From Microbispora sp. ZYX-F-249 (GTDB lineage: Bacteria; Actinomycetota; Actinomycetes; Streptosporangiales; Streptosporangiaceae), in contig NZ_JBDJAW010000043.1 in NCBI RefSeq assembly GCF_039649665.1, forward strand, positions 1 through 64,000: a DNA stretch of 64,000 nt, in the 5' to 3' direction. Within the stretch, counting starts at the first letter, position 1, and the number at the start of each line of letters is the position of its first letter. Positions 19,119 through 27,268 of the stretch are shown piece after piece. A model generated the notes under the pieces. It was not told the origin of the DNA and did not search any database. It was given only the letters and a program-made list of their open reading frames with translations. The translations under genes were made by a program, and so were the position numbers.

Positions 19119-20266
19119 GAGCGATCATCTGCGGTGCCGGGATAGCCGGGACCGCCCTGGCATGGCACCTGGAACGCGCGGGCTGGGACGTCGAACTGGC
19201 CGAGCGCGCCCCGGCGTTCCGCGAGGGCGGATACATGATCGACTTCTACGGCCCCGGACTCGAGGCGGCCGGCCGGATGGGCCTGCGCCCCCGGCTGGAG
19301 GAGGTCCGCCACCCGGTGCACGAGATCGGCTACGTCGACGGTGCCGGGCGCCAGACCAGCCGCCTCGCCGTCGAGGCGGGGTACGCCGACGTGGTCAGCC
19401 TGCTGCGGGGCGACCTCGCCCGCGTGCTCGCCGAGCAGGTGCGCGCGCCGGTCCGGTACGGCACGACGGTCGCGGCCGTCGGCCAGGGTGACGAAGGCGT
19501 CCGCGTCGAGCTCACCGACGGCAGCCGCCACGAGGTGGACCTGCTGGTCGGCGCCGACGGCGTGCACTCACGGGTCAGGGAGCTGGTCTTCGGTCCCGAG
19601 GACCGCTTCATCCGCTACCTCGGCCATCACGTGGCCGCGTACGTGGTCGAGGACGAGGAGCTCAGCCGGCGGGTGGGCGCGCGCTACCGGATGCTGACCG
19701 TGCCGGGTCTCATGGCCGGAGCCTACGCGGTGGGCGGGGACCGGCTCGCCCTGCTGTTCCTGCGCCGCGAGCCCGATCCCGCCGTCCCCGCCGACCCGGC
19801 CGGCTCGCTGCGCCGCCACTTCGGCGGCCTCGGCTGGATCCTGCCCGAGGTGCTGGACAGATGCCCGCAGCCGCCCGAGCTCTACTACGACCAGGTGACG
19901 CAGGTCGAGGCCCCACACTGGAGCAGCGGCCGGGTGGTCCTGCTCGGCGACGCCTGTCAGGCGGTCTCCCTGTTCGCCGGGCACGGCGCGTCCCTCGCGA
20001 TCGCCGCGGCATGGGTGCTCGCCGGCGAGCTCCGCGCGGCCTCCTCGGGCGACCTGTCCCCCGCCCTCGACCGGTACGCCGAACGCATGCGGCCGGTCGT
20101 CGCCGACGTCCAGTCGTTCGGCCGGCGGTTCCTCCCCTGGATGGCGCCGTCCAGCCGCCTGCGCATCACGGCCCGCGACTGGCTGCTGCGGCTGGCCTCC
20201 CTCCCCGGAGCCGACCGGCTGTTCCTGAACTCCCTGAGCCCCGGCGGCCACCGCCTCATCACCTGA
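19115..20266 (+). CDS. FAD-dependent monooxygenase (TetX-like/PHBH fold)
   Basis: 383-residue flavoprotein monooxygenase. The N-terminal GAGIAGTALAWHLERAGWDVELAER binds the FAD ADP moiety. The DG motif is LLVGADGVHSRVRELVF near residue 150, and the GD motif is VVLLGDACQAVSLFAGHGASLAIAAAWVLAGEL near 275. Enzymes of this group hydroxylate aromatic or polyketide compounds using NAD(P)H and O2; TetX inactivates tetracycline. The actual substrate is unknown. ATG 19115 overlaps the TetR stop codon. A 10-bp inverted repeat with a 35-bp gap (20267-20276/20312-20321) follows the stop. Confidence 0.88.
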   Translation: MRAIICGAGIAGTALAWHLERAGWDVELAERAPAFREGGYMIDFYGPGLEAAGRMGLRPRLEEVRHPVHEIGYVDGAGRQTSRLAVEAGYADVVSLLRGDLARVLAEQVRAPVRYGTTVAAVGQGDEGVRVELTDGSRHEVDLLVGADGVHSRVRELVFGPEDRFIRYLGHHVAAYVVEDEELSRRVGARYRMLTVPGLMAGAYAVGGDRLALLFLRREPDPAVPADPAGSLRRHFGGLGWILPEVLDRCPQPPELYYDQVTQVEAPHWSSGRVVLLGDACQAVSLFAGHGASLAIAAAWVLAGELRAASSGDLSPALDRYAERMRPVVADVQSFGRRFLPWMAPSSRLRITARDWLLRLASLPGADRLFLNSLSPGGHRLIT

Positions 20267-20277
20267 CGGACCGCGGG

Positions 20278-20326
20278 GTGACGCACCGGTAACGGCCATT
20301 TATTCCGGATGCCGCGGTCCGGAAAC
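20278..20326 (+). promoter_or_regulatory. Possible GlnR box before the Nit1C operon
   Basis: GTGAC at 20278, GTAAC at 20289 and GAAAC at 20322 are all in an 11-bp register, matching the spacing of GlnR half-sites (GTnAC-N6-GAAAC). The positions at 20300 and 20311 do not match, so the site would be partial. It ends 23 bp before the first Nit1C gene. Confidence 0.4.
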
Positions 20327-20349
20327 CCCGCCGGACTGAAGTGGCCGTC

Positions 20350-21681
20350 ATGGAATCGGTGGCGGAAATCAGCACACCGCGGATCGCCGGGGCGCACTAT
20401 CCCGTCGCGGTCGTCGGAGGCGGCCAGGCCGGGCTGTCGGTCAGCCACTGCCTGAGCCGGCGCGGCATCGAGCACGTCGTCGTCGAGGCGGAGCGAGTCG
20501 GCCACGAGTGGCGCGAGCGCCGCTGGGACTCCTTCTGCCTGGTGACCCCCAACTGGCAGTGCGACCTGCCGGGCTTCCCCTACCGCGGGCCCGACCCCGA
20601 CGGTTTCATGGTCCGCGAGGAGATCGTCCGCTACCTGGAGGACTACGCCGCCTCCTTCGGGCCCCCGCTCGCCGAGGGCGTGCGCGTCACCCGCTTACGC
20701 AGGGCCGCGAGCGGGACGTTCGAACTCGTGACCACCGCCGGGGACCTCACCGCCGACCAGGTCGTGGTGGCCACCGGCCCCTACCACGCGGCGTCCGTCC
20801 CCCGGCTGGCCGAACGACTGCCCGCGGGGATCACGCAGATCCACTCCTCGCGGTACCGCCGTCCCGCGCGGCTTCCCCGGGGCGCGGTCCTCGTGATCGG
20901 CACCGGGCAGTCGGGCTGCCAGATCGCCGAGGATCTGCATCTGGCCGGGCGCCAGGTCCACCTCGCCGTCGGGAGCGCGCCCCGGGTCGCCCGTTTCTAC
21001 CGGGGCAGGGACTGCGTGGCGTGGCTGCACGACATGGGCCACTACGCCAAAAGCATCGACGAGTTCGACGACGCGGACGCCGTACGCCTGCGGGCCAACC
21101 ACTACGTCACCGGGCGCGATGGCGGGCGCGACATCGACCTGCGGGCCTTCGCCCGCGACGGGATGCGCCTGTACGGCCGGCTGACCGGCGCGACCGGCAC
21201 GACGCTGGAGTTCGCGGGCGACCTCAAGGACAACCTCGACCGGGCCGACGCCGTGGCCGAGGGGATCAAGGACGCCATCGACGCGTACATCGCCACGCGC
21301 GGCGTCGACGCCCCCGCCGAGCCCCGCTACGTGCCGGTCTGGGAACCGGGCGAGCCGGTACGCGCCCTCGACCTGGCGGCGGCCGGGATCACCTCGGTCG
21401 TCTGGGCGACCGGGTTCACCCGCGACCACCGCTGGATCGAGATCCCCGCCTTCGACGGCCGGGGCTATCCGATGCACTGGCGCGGCGTCACGAGCTGTCC
21501 CGGGCTCTACTTCCTCGGGCTGCCCTGGCAGCACACCTGGGGCTCCGGCCGGTTCGAGGCGGTGGGCCGGGACGCCGAGTTCCTGGCCGGCCACATCGAG
21601 GCATCCCGGCGGCTCGCCGACGTCTGCGGCGCGCTGACCGGCACGCCCGCCGAACTGTCCCCCGCACTCCCGGTCGGGTGA
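20350..21681 (+). CDS. nitH: MSMEG_0569-family flavin-dependent oxidoreductase (NitH)
   Basis: 443-residue two-dinucleotide-domain flavoprotein. FAD motif [15 protein letters not shown] is near residue 25, the NAD(P) motif [17 protein letters not shown] near 182, and [15 protein letters not shown] near 355 is typical of this family. It is a core member of the Nit1C cluster, linked in other bacteria to cyanide or nitrogen-starvation use. ATG 20350 is chosen; GTG 20341 is possible and neither has a clear ribosome site. First gene of a long rightward operon, 5 bp before the amidohydrolase gene. Confidence 0.85.
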   Translation: MESVAEISTPRIAGAHYPVAVVGGGQAGLSVSHCLSRRGIEHVVVEAERVGHEWRERRWDSFCLVTPNWQCDLPGFPYRGPDPDGFMVREEIVRYLEDYAASFGPPLAEGVRVTRLRRAASGTFELVTTAGDLTADQVVVATGPYHAASVPRLAERLPAGITQIHSSRYRRPARLPRGAVLVIGTGQSGCQIAEDLHLAGRQVHLAVGSAPRVARFYRGRDCVAWLHDMGHYAKSIDEFDDADAVRLRANHYVTGRDGGRDIDLRAFARDGMRLYGRLTGATGTTLEFAGDLKDNLDRADAVAEGIKDAIDAYIATRGVDAPAEPRYVPVWEPGEPVRALDLAAAGITSVVWATGFTRDHRWIEIPAFDGRGYPMHWRGVTSCPGLYFLGLPWQHTWGSGRFEAVGRDAEFLAGHIEASRRLADVCGALTGTPAELSPALPVG

Positions 21682-21686
21682 GTCCC

Positions 21687-22514
21687 ATGGTCCGCGACAT
21701 GGTCTTCGACGCGCACCGCCACATCGGCGTGCTGCCCGCGCATCCCTTCTACGGCGGCCCCGCGGTGAACCCCGACGTCACCGCGCGGGCCACGGTCAAG
21801 CAACTGATCGCCGACCTCGACGCGGAGGGCACCGAGCGTGCGCTGGTGCTGCCCAACTACGGCGTGCCCGACCCGGCGGTCGCCTTCGCCCTCAACGATC
21901 TCGTGCTGGAGGCCGCGCAGGCCGACGACCGGATCCGCGCCGGGCTGTGGGTCTCGCCGCTGCCCCGCGACGAGGAACGCACCGCCCGCGCCCTCGGCCT
22001 GGCGGGCGAGCGGGGCGTGCGGGCGCTGAAGCTGAGCTTCCTGCTCGGCGGGCGCCCCGCCGACCCCGCCTGCCGTCCGGGGCTCGACCGGATCTTCGCG
22101 GCGGCCGAACGCCACGGCCTGGTCGTCCACGTCCACACCTCCCCCGGCGCCGCCTCGGACGTCGACGAGGTCGGGCACCTGGTCGAGTGGTACGCCGACC
22201 GCGTGCCGGTGCACCTCGTGCACTTCGGCGGCGGGATGAGCGGCCACATCAAGCTGGCCGGTTCCCGGTTCTTCGACTGGATCGCGGCCGGCAAGCGCGT
22301 CTACACCGATCTGTCCTGGGCCATCGGCTTCGCACCCTACTGGCTGGCCCGGGAGATCGAGCGGCGCGGCCTCGGCCACGACCGCGTGCTGTTCGCCAGC
22401 GACCAGCCGTGGGGCGACTTCGCGGGCGAGCACGCCCGGATGCACGCCGCGGCCGGGGACGGCGAGCTGGGCGCGCTCGTCTTCCACGACACCTTCGCCT
22501 CCCTCTACGACTGA
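21687..22514 (+). CDS. Amidohydrolase-family TIM-barrel protein in Nit1C operon
   Basis: 275-residue metal-dependent hydrolase-fold protein (amidohydrolase_2 type). The N-terminal metal motif is DAHRHIG, followed by VVHVHTSPG near residue 148, VHFGGGMSGH near 175 and SDQPWGD near 235. Members hydrolyse or decarboxylate small acids. It lies 5 bp after nitH and 26 bp before nitB, so it is part of the operon, although it is not one of the usual core Nit1C genes. It may process the cluster's product or substrate; that is inference. Confidence 0.8.
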   Translation: MVRDMVFDAHRHIGVLPAHPFYGGPAVNPDVTARATVKQLIADLDAEGTERALVLPNYGVPDPAVAFALNDLVLEAAQADDRIRAGLWVSPLPRDEERTARALGLAGERGVRALKLSFLLGGRPADPACRPGLDRIFAAAERHGLVVHVHTSPGAASDVDEVGHLVEWYADRVPVHLVHFGGGMSGHIKLAGSRFFDWIAAGKRVYTDLSWAIGFAPYWLAREIERRGLGHDRVLFASDQPWGDFAGEHARMHAAAGDGELGALVFHDTFASLYD

Positions 22515-22540
22515 CCCACCTCTACCCGAAGGAGCAGCAG

Positions 22541-23056
22541 ATGTCCGTCGACATGACCGACCTCGAGAAGAAGAGCATCGAGGAGATCCCCCACCCGTCC
22601 CTGCCCGAGGGCTCCAGCATCTACGGCAGCACCAAGGTGTTCCCCGACTACAAGGCCGAGAACGGCGAGTCGTACTTCACGCTCGTCCACGGCATCGCGC
22701 ACGAGTCGTCGGTCAGTTTCGTGGCCGTGCTGCAGGCCACCCGGGCGCTGCGCAAGGGCTTCGAGACCGCCATCTACTTCTACGGCCCGGGCTCGCTGAA
22801 CTGCCTGGCCACCCGCGGCTTCCCGACGACCGGCAACTCGGCGTTCCCGGGCGAGCACAACATCAACAACCAGCTCAAGACGTTCATCGCCGAGGGCGGG
22901 AAGGTCTACTGCTGCCGCTTCGGCCTGTCCCTGCACGGCGCCCGCGAGGAGGACCTCATCGAGGGCGTGATCCCGACGCATCCGCTGGACGTGCAGGACG
23001 CCCTGATCCACTACGCCCGCAAGGGCGCCGTCATCAACTCCACCTACCAGCTGTAG
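22541..23056 (+). CDS. nitB: MSMEG_0572/Sll0783-family nitrogen starvation protein (NitB)
   Basis: 171-residue protein of the MSMEG_0572/Sll0783 family, the marker protein of the Nit1C cluster. Conserved stretches are GSSIYGSTKVFPDYK, FETAIYFYGPGSLNC with LATRGFPTTGNSAFPGEHN, and VYCCRFGLSLHG. It looks like a DsrE-type fold with conserved Cys residues, but its biochemical role is unknown. In Synechocystis the homologue is induced by nitrogen starvation and needed for normal polyhydroxybutyrate build-up. AGGAG precedes ATG 22541. The radical SAM gene starts 4 bp after its stop. Confidence 0.88.
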   Translation: MSVDMTDLEKKSIEEIPHPSLPEGSSIYGSTKVFPDYKAENGESYFTLVHGIAHESSVSFVAVLQATRALRKGFETAIYFYGPGSLNCLATRGFPTTGNSAFPGEHNINNQLKTFIAEGGKVYCCRFGLSLHGAREEDLIEGVIPTHPLDVQDALIHYARKGAVINSTYQL

Positions 23057-23060
23057 TGCC

Positions 23061-24125
23061 GTGACCGTCGATCTGCGGATCATGACCCGCGCCGAGCTGG
23101 CCCTGCGCGGCGTGGCCTTCGACACGCCCGTACGGCGGCCGGACGGCGCGGGGCCCAGCGGCGACGGCCACGTCCTCGTCGACGGCGCCGGCGCGGCCCT
23201 GCCCGTCGCCCCGGACAGCCCTTACACCGTGCGCGACGGCACGGTCTGGCTCGGCGACCAGGACACCGGCGTCTCCCTCGTCCCCGTGCGGCGGCCGAGG
23301 TTCTACGACCTGACCACCGCCGACGGCGTGCCCTACGAGAAGATCGCCCGCCTGCACGGCGCGGACGTGCTCGCCACGACCGTCGTCCAGACATGCGTCC
23401 GGTACGGCGAGGCCGACCGCTGCCGTTTCTGCACCATCGAGGAGTCGCTGCGGTCGGGCGCCACGGTGGCCGCCAAGACGCCCGCCCAGCTCGCCGAGGT
23501 GGCGGAGGCGGCGGTGCGGCTCGACGGCGTTCGGCAGATGGTGATGACCACCGGAACGACCACCGGGCCCGATCGCGGCGCGCGCACCCTGGCGCGGTGC
23601 GTGCGCGCCGTGCTGGACGCCGTGCCGCACCTGCCGATCCAGGTGCAGTGCGAACCGCCGGGCGACCTGGCCTGGATCGGCGCGCTGCGCGAGGCCGGGG
23701 CCACCGCGATCGGCATCCACGTGGAGTCGCTGGACGAGGAGGTCCGGCGGCGCTGGATGCCGGGCAAGTCGTCGGTGCCGCTGGTCGAGTACGAGGCCGC
23801 GTGGGACGAGGCGGTCCGGGTGTTCGGGCGCAACCGCGTCTCGACGTACCTGCTGGTGGGGCTGGGCGAGGACCCCGACGAGCTGATCGCGGGCGCGGGC
23901 CGGCTCATCGGGCGCGGCGTCTACCCCTTCGTGGTCCCGTTCCGCCCGATGCGGGGCACGCTCGCCGCCCGCGACGGGATCGGGCCTCCCGGCGCCGGCC
24001 TGCTGACGTACGTCACCGAGGGCGTGGCGGCGCTGCTGCGCGCGGCCGGCATGCGCGGCGCGGACCAGGGGGCGGGCTGCGCGGCCTGCGGCGCGTGCGG
24101 CGTGCTGAGCGCGGCGGGCGGGTGA
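23061..24125 (+). CDS. nitD: MSMEG_0568-family radical SAM protein (NitD)
   Basis: 354-residue radical SAM enzyme. The cluster motif is the non-standard C112-x8-C121-x2-C124 (TCVRYGEADRCRFC), followed by a TIM-barrel part with QVQCEPPGDLAWI and GIHVESLDEE. A C-terminal Cys-rich segment, GCAACGACG, may hold a second cluster. The chemistry in Nit1C is not established. GTG 23061 follows nitB by 4 bp; the stop is 7 bp before the next gene. Biotin synthase-like enzymes are the nearest general relatives. Confidence 0.88.
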   Translation: MTVDLRIMTRAELALRGVAFDTPVRRPDGAGPSGDGHVLVDGAGAALPVAPDSPYTVRDGTVWLGDQDTGVSLVPVRRPRFYDLTTADGVPYEKIARLHGADVLATTVVQTCVRYGEADRCRFCTIEESLRSGATVAAKTPAQLAEVAEAAVRLDGVRQMVMTTGTTTGPDRGARTLARCVRAVLDAVPHLPIQVQCEPPGDLAWIGALREAGATAIGIHVESLDEEVRRRWMPGKSSVPLVEYEAAWDEAVRVFGRNRVSTYLLVGLGEDPDELIAGAGRLIGRGVYPFVVPFRPMRGTLAARDGIGPPGAGLLTYVTEGVAALLRAAGMRGADQGAGCAACGACGVLSAAGG

Positions 24126-24132
24126 GGCGCCG

Positions 24133-25587
24133 ATGTACCTCGACGGGAACCCGCGGGCAGCGGCATCGGCCGATCCGCCCGACATCCTCGCGCTGCTCGG
24201 CGACCACAGCACGCTGGCCCGGCGGCCCGGCCTCCGGATCGAGCAGGCCGCGGACGCCGCGGCCCTGCGCGCCTACCGGCGGCTGCGGCACGAGGCGTTC
24301 GTCCGGGAGCAGGGGCTGTTCGACGGGCACGACCTCGACGACAGGGACGACGATCCGCGCACGGTCACGCTGGTGGCGAGGGACCCGGCGGGCACGGTCG
24401 TCGGCGGCGTGCGCCTCGGGCCCGCCTGCGACGGCCCCGACATCGGCTGGTGGACGGGCGGGCGTCTCGTGGTGGCGCCCGCCGCGCGCGGCGCCGGCGG
24501 CGCCGGCGCGGCGCTGGTGCGGGCCGCGTGCGCCCGCGCCGAGGCGGAGGGGGTGCTGCGGTTCGAGGCGACGGTGCGGGCCGGGGCCGAGACGTTCTTC
24601 CGCCGCCTGGGCTGGACGCGGGTGCGGCCGGTGACGGTCTCGGGCGCGCCCCACGTGCTGATGCGCCACCCGATCGGCCGGATCGCGGCCCAGGCCGCGG
24701 CGGCGAAGTCGGCGCTCGGCCCGCTGCTCGCCGCCCTCGCCGGGCGGGATCCGCACGCCCTCGGCGGCCCGGGCTTCACCGGCGACGACGCGGCGCCGGT
24801 GCCCGGCGGCGATGTCGTCGCCGCCTGCGACGCGATCGTGCCGTCCATGGTCGAACGCGACCCGGAGTGGGCCGGCTGGTGCTCCGTCCTGGTCAACCTC
24901 AACGACCTGGCCGCGATGGGCGCCGCCCCGGCGGGGCTGCTCGACGCGCTCGCCGCCCCCGACGCCGCGCACGCCGCCCGGGTGCTGGACGGCCTCGCGC
25001 GGGCCGCCCGCGCGTACAACGTGCCGGTGCTGGGCGGGCACACGCAGCTCGGGGTGCCGGCCGCGCTGTCGGTGACGGCGCTCGGCCGCGCCGCGCGTCC
25101 CGTGCCGGGCGGCGGCGGGCGCCCCGGTCATGCCGTGCGCCTCACGGCGGACCTCGGCGGCGGCTGGCGGGCCGGATACCGGGGCCGCCAATGGGACTCG
25201 ACCACCTCCCGCCGTACGGACGAGCTGCGCGCGATGCTCGGCGCGGTCGCGGCCGGCGCGCCCGCCGCCGCCAAGGACGTGTCGATGGCCGGGATCGCCG
25301 GCACGCTCGGCATGCTGGCCGAGGCGAGCGGCTGCGCGGCCGTGCTGGACGTGGCCGCGGTGCCGCGCCCGGCCGCCGCCGCCGCCATGGGCGACTGGCT
25401 CACCTGCTTCCCCGGCTTCGCGATGCTCACGGCGGACGAGCCGGGCGCGCCGGCGCCTCCGGCGGGACCGGCCGCCTCGGCGGTGTGCGGGGAGCTGACC
25501 ACCGGCCGGGGCGTCTCGCTGCGCTGGCCCGACGGACAGGTCACGGAGGCCGTCGCCGGCCCGGTGACCGGATTGGGGACCGCGTGA
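24133..25587 (+). CDS. Fused GNAT acetyltransferase / AIR synthase-like protein (NitE-NitF)
   Basis: 484-residue fusion. Residues about 30-185 are a GNAT domain of the MSMEG_0567/Sll0786 type (RRLRHEAFVREQGLFDGHD, then RLVVAPAARGAGGAGAALV as acetyl-CoA loop). Residues about 195-484 are an AIR synthase (PurM)-like ATP-binding domain of the Sll0787 type (GFTGDDAAPVPGGD, VNLNDLAAMGAAPAGLLD, CFPGFAML). In cyanobacteria these are two genes; here one chain would couple acetylation and ATP-dependent activation. ATG 24133 begins 7 bp after nitD, and the 3' end overlaps the nitrilase start (GTGA). Confidence 0.87.
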   Translation: MYLDGNPRAAASADPPDILALLGDHSTLARRPGLRIEQAADAAALRAYRRLRHEAFVREQGLFDGHDLDDRDDDPRTVTLVARDPAGTVVGGVRLGPACDGPDIGWWTGGRLVVAPAARGAGGAGAALVRAACARAEAEGVLRFEATVRAGAETFFRRLGWTRVRPVTVSGAPHVLMRHPIGRIAAQAAAAKSALGPLLAALAGRDPHALGGPGFTGDDAAPVPGGDVVAACDAIVPSMVERDPEWAGWCSVLVNLNDLAAMGAAPAGLLDALAAPDAAHAARVLDGLARAARAYNVPVLGGHTQLGVPAALSVTALGRAARPVPGGGGRPGHAVRLTADLGGGWRAGYRGRQWDSTTSRRTDELRAMLGAVAAGAPAAAKDVSMAGIAGTLGMLAEASGCAAVLDVAAVPRPAAAAAMGDWLTCFPGFAMLTADEPGAPAPPAGPAASAVCGELTTGRGVSLRWPDGQVTEAVAGPVTGLGTA

Positions 25588-26435
25588 GCGCCCTGCGCAT
25601 GGCGGCGGTGTCCGCCGGGTTCGGCCGCGACCTCGAGGAGGACTTCGCGATCGCCGAACGCCTCATCAAGGAGGCCCGCAACGAGGACGTGCGGCTTCTC
25701 GCGCTGCCCGAGGCGTGCCTCGGCGGTTACCTGCTCAGCCTCGACGGCGACGCGGCGGACGCCGGGCCGCCCCCGCTCGCCGTGGACGGTCCCGAGATCC
25801 GGCGGCTGGCCGCGCTGGCCGGCGACATGGTCGTGGTCGCGGGCTACTGCGAGGACGGCGGCGACGCCCGTTACAACAGCGTGGTGTGCGTCAGCGGCGA
25901 CGGCGTGCTGGGCAACCACCGCAAGGTCCACCAGCCGCTCGGCGAGAACGCCAGCTACGCCTCGGGCGACGGCTTCCACGCCTTCGACACGCCCGTCGGC
26001 AGGATCGGCATGATGATCTGCTACGACAAGGCGTTCCCGGAGTCCGCCCGTGCGCTGGCCCTCGACGGCGCGCAGATCGGAGTGTGCGTGTCGGCCTGGC
26101 CGGGCTCGCGGACGAACGCGGCGCGGGACCTGGAGCGTGACCGCTGGAAGCGGCGCTTCGACCTGTTCGACCGGGCCCGGGCGCTGGAAAACCAGATCGT
26201 GTGGCTGTCGGCCAACCAGGCGGGCACGTTCGGGTCGCTGCGCTTCGTCGGCAGCGCGAAGGTCGTGGACCCCGGTGGCGAGATCGTCTCGGCGACGGGT
26301 GTCGGGCCCGGCACGGCGGTCGCCGAGGTCGACGTGCCGCGGGCGCTGGAGACCGCGCGCCGGTCGATGGGCCACCTGCGCGACCGCCGTCCGGAGACCT
26401 ACGGGGCGGCGGGGCAGGCGGGGCACGCGGGGTGA
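25584..26435 (+). CDS. nitC: Nitrilase-superfamily hydrolase, active copy (NitC)
   Basis: 283-residue carbon-nitrogen hydrolase with the full catalytic set: Glu43 in LPEACLGGY, Lys114 in HRKVHQP and Cys146 in MMICYDKAFPE. It would hydrolyse a nitrile or amide; in Nit1C clusters the nitrilase is tied to cyanide assimilation or nitrogen scavenging. It is shorter than the 330-350 residues of Nit6803-type nitrilases. GTG 25584 overlaps the previous TGA. The next gene is a close paralogue that keeps only the Lys. Confidence 0.88.
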   Translation: MSALRMAAVSAGFGRDLEEDFAIAERLIKEARNEDVRLLALPEACLGGYLLSLDGDAADAGPPPLAVDGPEIRRLAALAGDMVVVAGYCEDGGDARYNSVVCVSGDGVLGNHRKVHQPLGENASYASGDGFHAFDTPVGRIGMMICYDKAFPESARALALDGAQIGVCVSAWPGSRTNAARDLERDRWKRRFDLFDRARALENQIVWLSANQAGTFGSLRFVGSAKVVDPGGEIVSATGVGPGTAVAEVDVPRALETARRSMGHLRDRRPETYGAAGQAGHAG

Positions 26436-27268
26436 GCGTCCTGCGGATCGCCGCGGCGGCCGCCCACTTCGGCCGCGATCTCGCCTTCGACCTGGCCCGC
26501 ATCGCCAAGGTGATCGGCGATGCCCGCGCCGCGGGCGCCCGGCTGCTCGTGCTGCCCGACGCCGCGCTCGGCGGCTACCTCGCCGACCTGCGCCGGCCGG
26601 ACCCCGACGCGCTGCCGCCCGCGCTGAAGCCGGACGACCCGGTGATCGCGCGGGTGGCGGCGCTGGCCGCCGAGATGGTGGTGTGCGTCGGCTTCTGCGA
26701 GGACGGCGGCGACGTCCGGTACAACGCGGCCGTGTGCGTCAGCGGCGACGGCGTGCTCGGCCTGCACCGCAAGGTGCACCTGCCCGCGGGCGAGACCGCG
26801 GCCTACGGTCCGGGCGACCGGTTCGACGCCTTCGACACCCCGGCCGGGCGGCTCGGCATGCTGATCGACTACGACAAGACCTTCCCGGAGTCGGCCCGCA
26901 GCCTCGCGCTCGACGGCGCGCAGATCCTGGCGTGCCTGTCGGCGTGGCCCGCCAGCGTCACCAACCGCGCGCCCCGGATGGCCCAGGACCGGCAGTCGCG
27001 GCTCTTCGACCTGTACGACCAGGCGCGGGCCGCGGAGAACCAGGTCGTGCTCGCCTCCTCCAACCAGACCGGCGTGATGGGCGGCATGCGTTTCCTGGGC
27101 CAGGCCAAGGTCGTCGGGCCGGGCGGGGACGTGCTCGCCCGCACCTGGTCGAAGGCCGGGCTGGCCGTGGCCGAGCTCGACGTCGCCGCCGAGATCGACC
27201 GCGCCCGGCGGATCCTGCGTCACCTCGACGAGCGCAGGCCCGACGTCTACCGGGAGGCGCGCGGGTGA
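26432..27268 (+). CDS. Nitrilase-like pseudoenzyme, tandem paralogue of NitC
   Basis: 278-residue paralogue of the preceding nitrilase, collinear with it. At the catalytic positions Glu43 is Asp (LPDAALGGY) and Cys146 is Asp (MLIDYDKTFPE), while Lys114 (HRKVHLP) is kept. Without the nucleophilic Cys it should not make the thioimidate/acyl-enzyme, so it is probably non-catalytic. It may form a hetero-oligomer with NitC or bind ligand. The frame is intact with no stops and keeps structural motifs such as YCEDGGDVRYN-like FCEDGGDVRYN, so it is under selection rather than decaying. GTG 26432 overlaps the nitC stop. Confidence 0.88.
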   Translation: MSVLRIAAAAAHFGRDLAFDLARIAKVIGDARAAGARLLVLPDAALGGYLADLRRPDPDALPPALKPDDPVIARVAALAAEMVVCVGFCEDGGDVRYNAAVCVSGDGVLGLHRKVHLPAGETAAYGPGDRFDAFDTPAGRLGMLIDYDKTFPESARSLALDGAQILACLSAWPASVTNRAPRMAQDRQSRLFDLYDQARAAENQVVLASSNQTGVMGGMRFLGQAKVVGPGGDVLARTWSKAGLAVAELDVAAEIDRARRILRHLDERRPDVYREARG

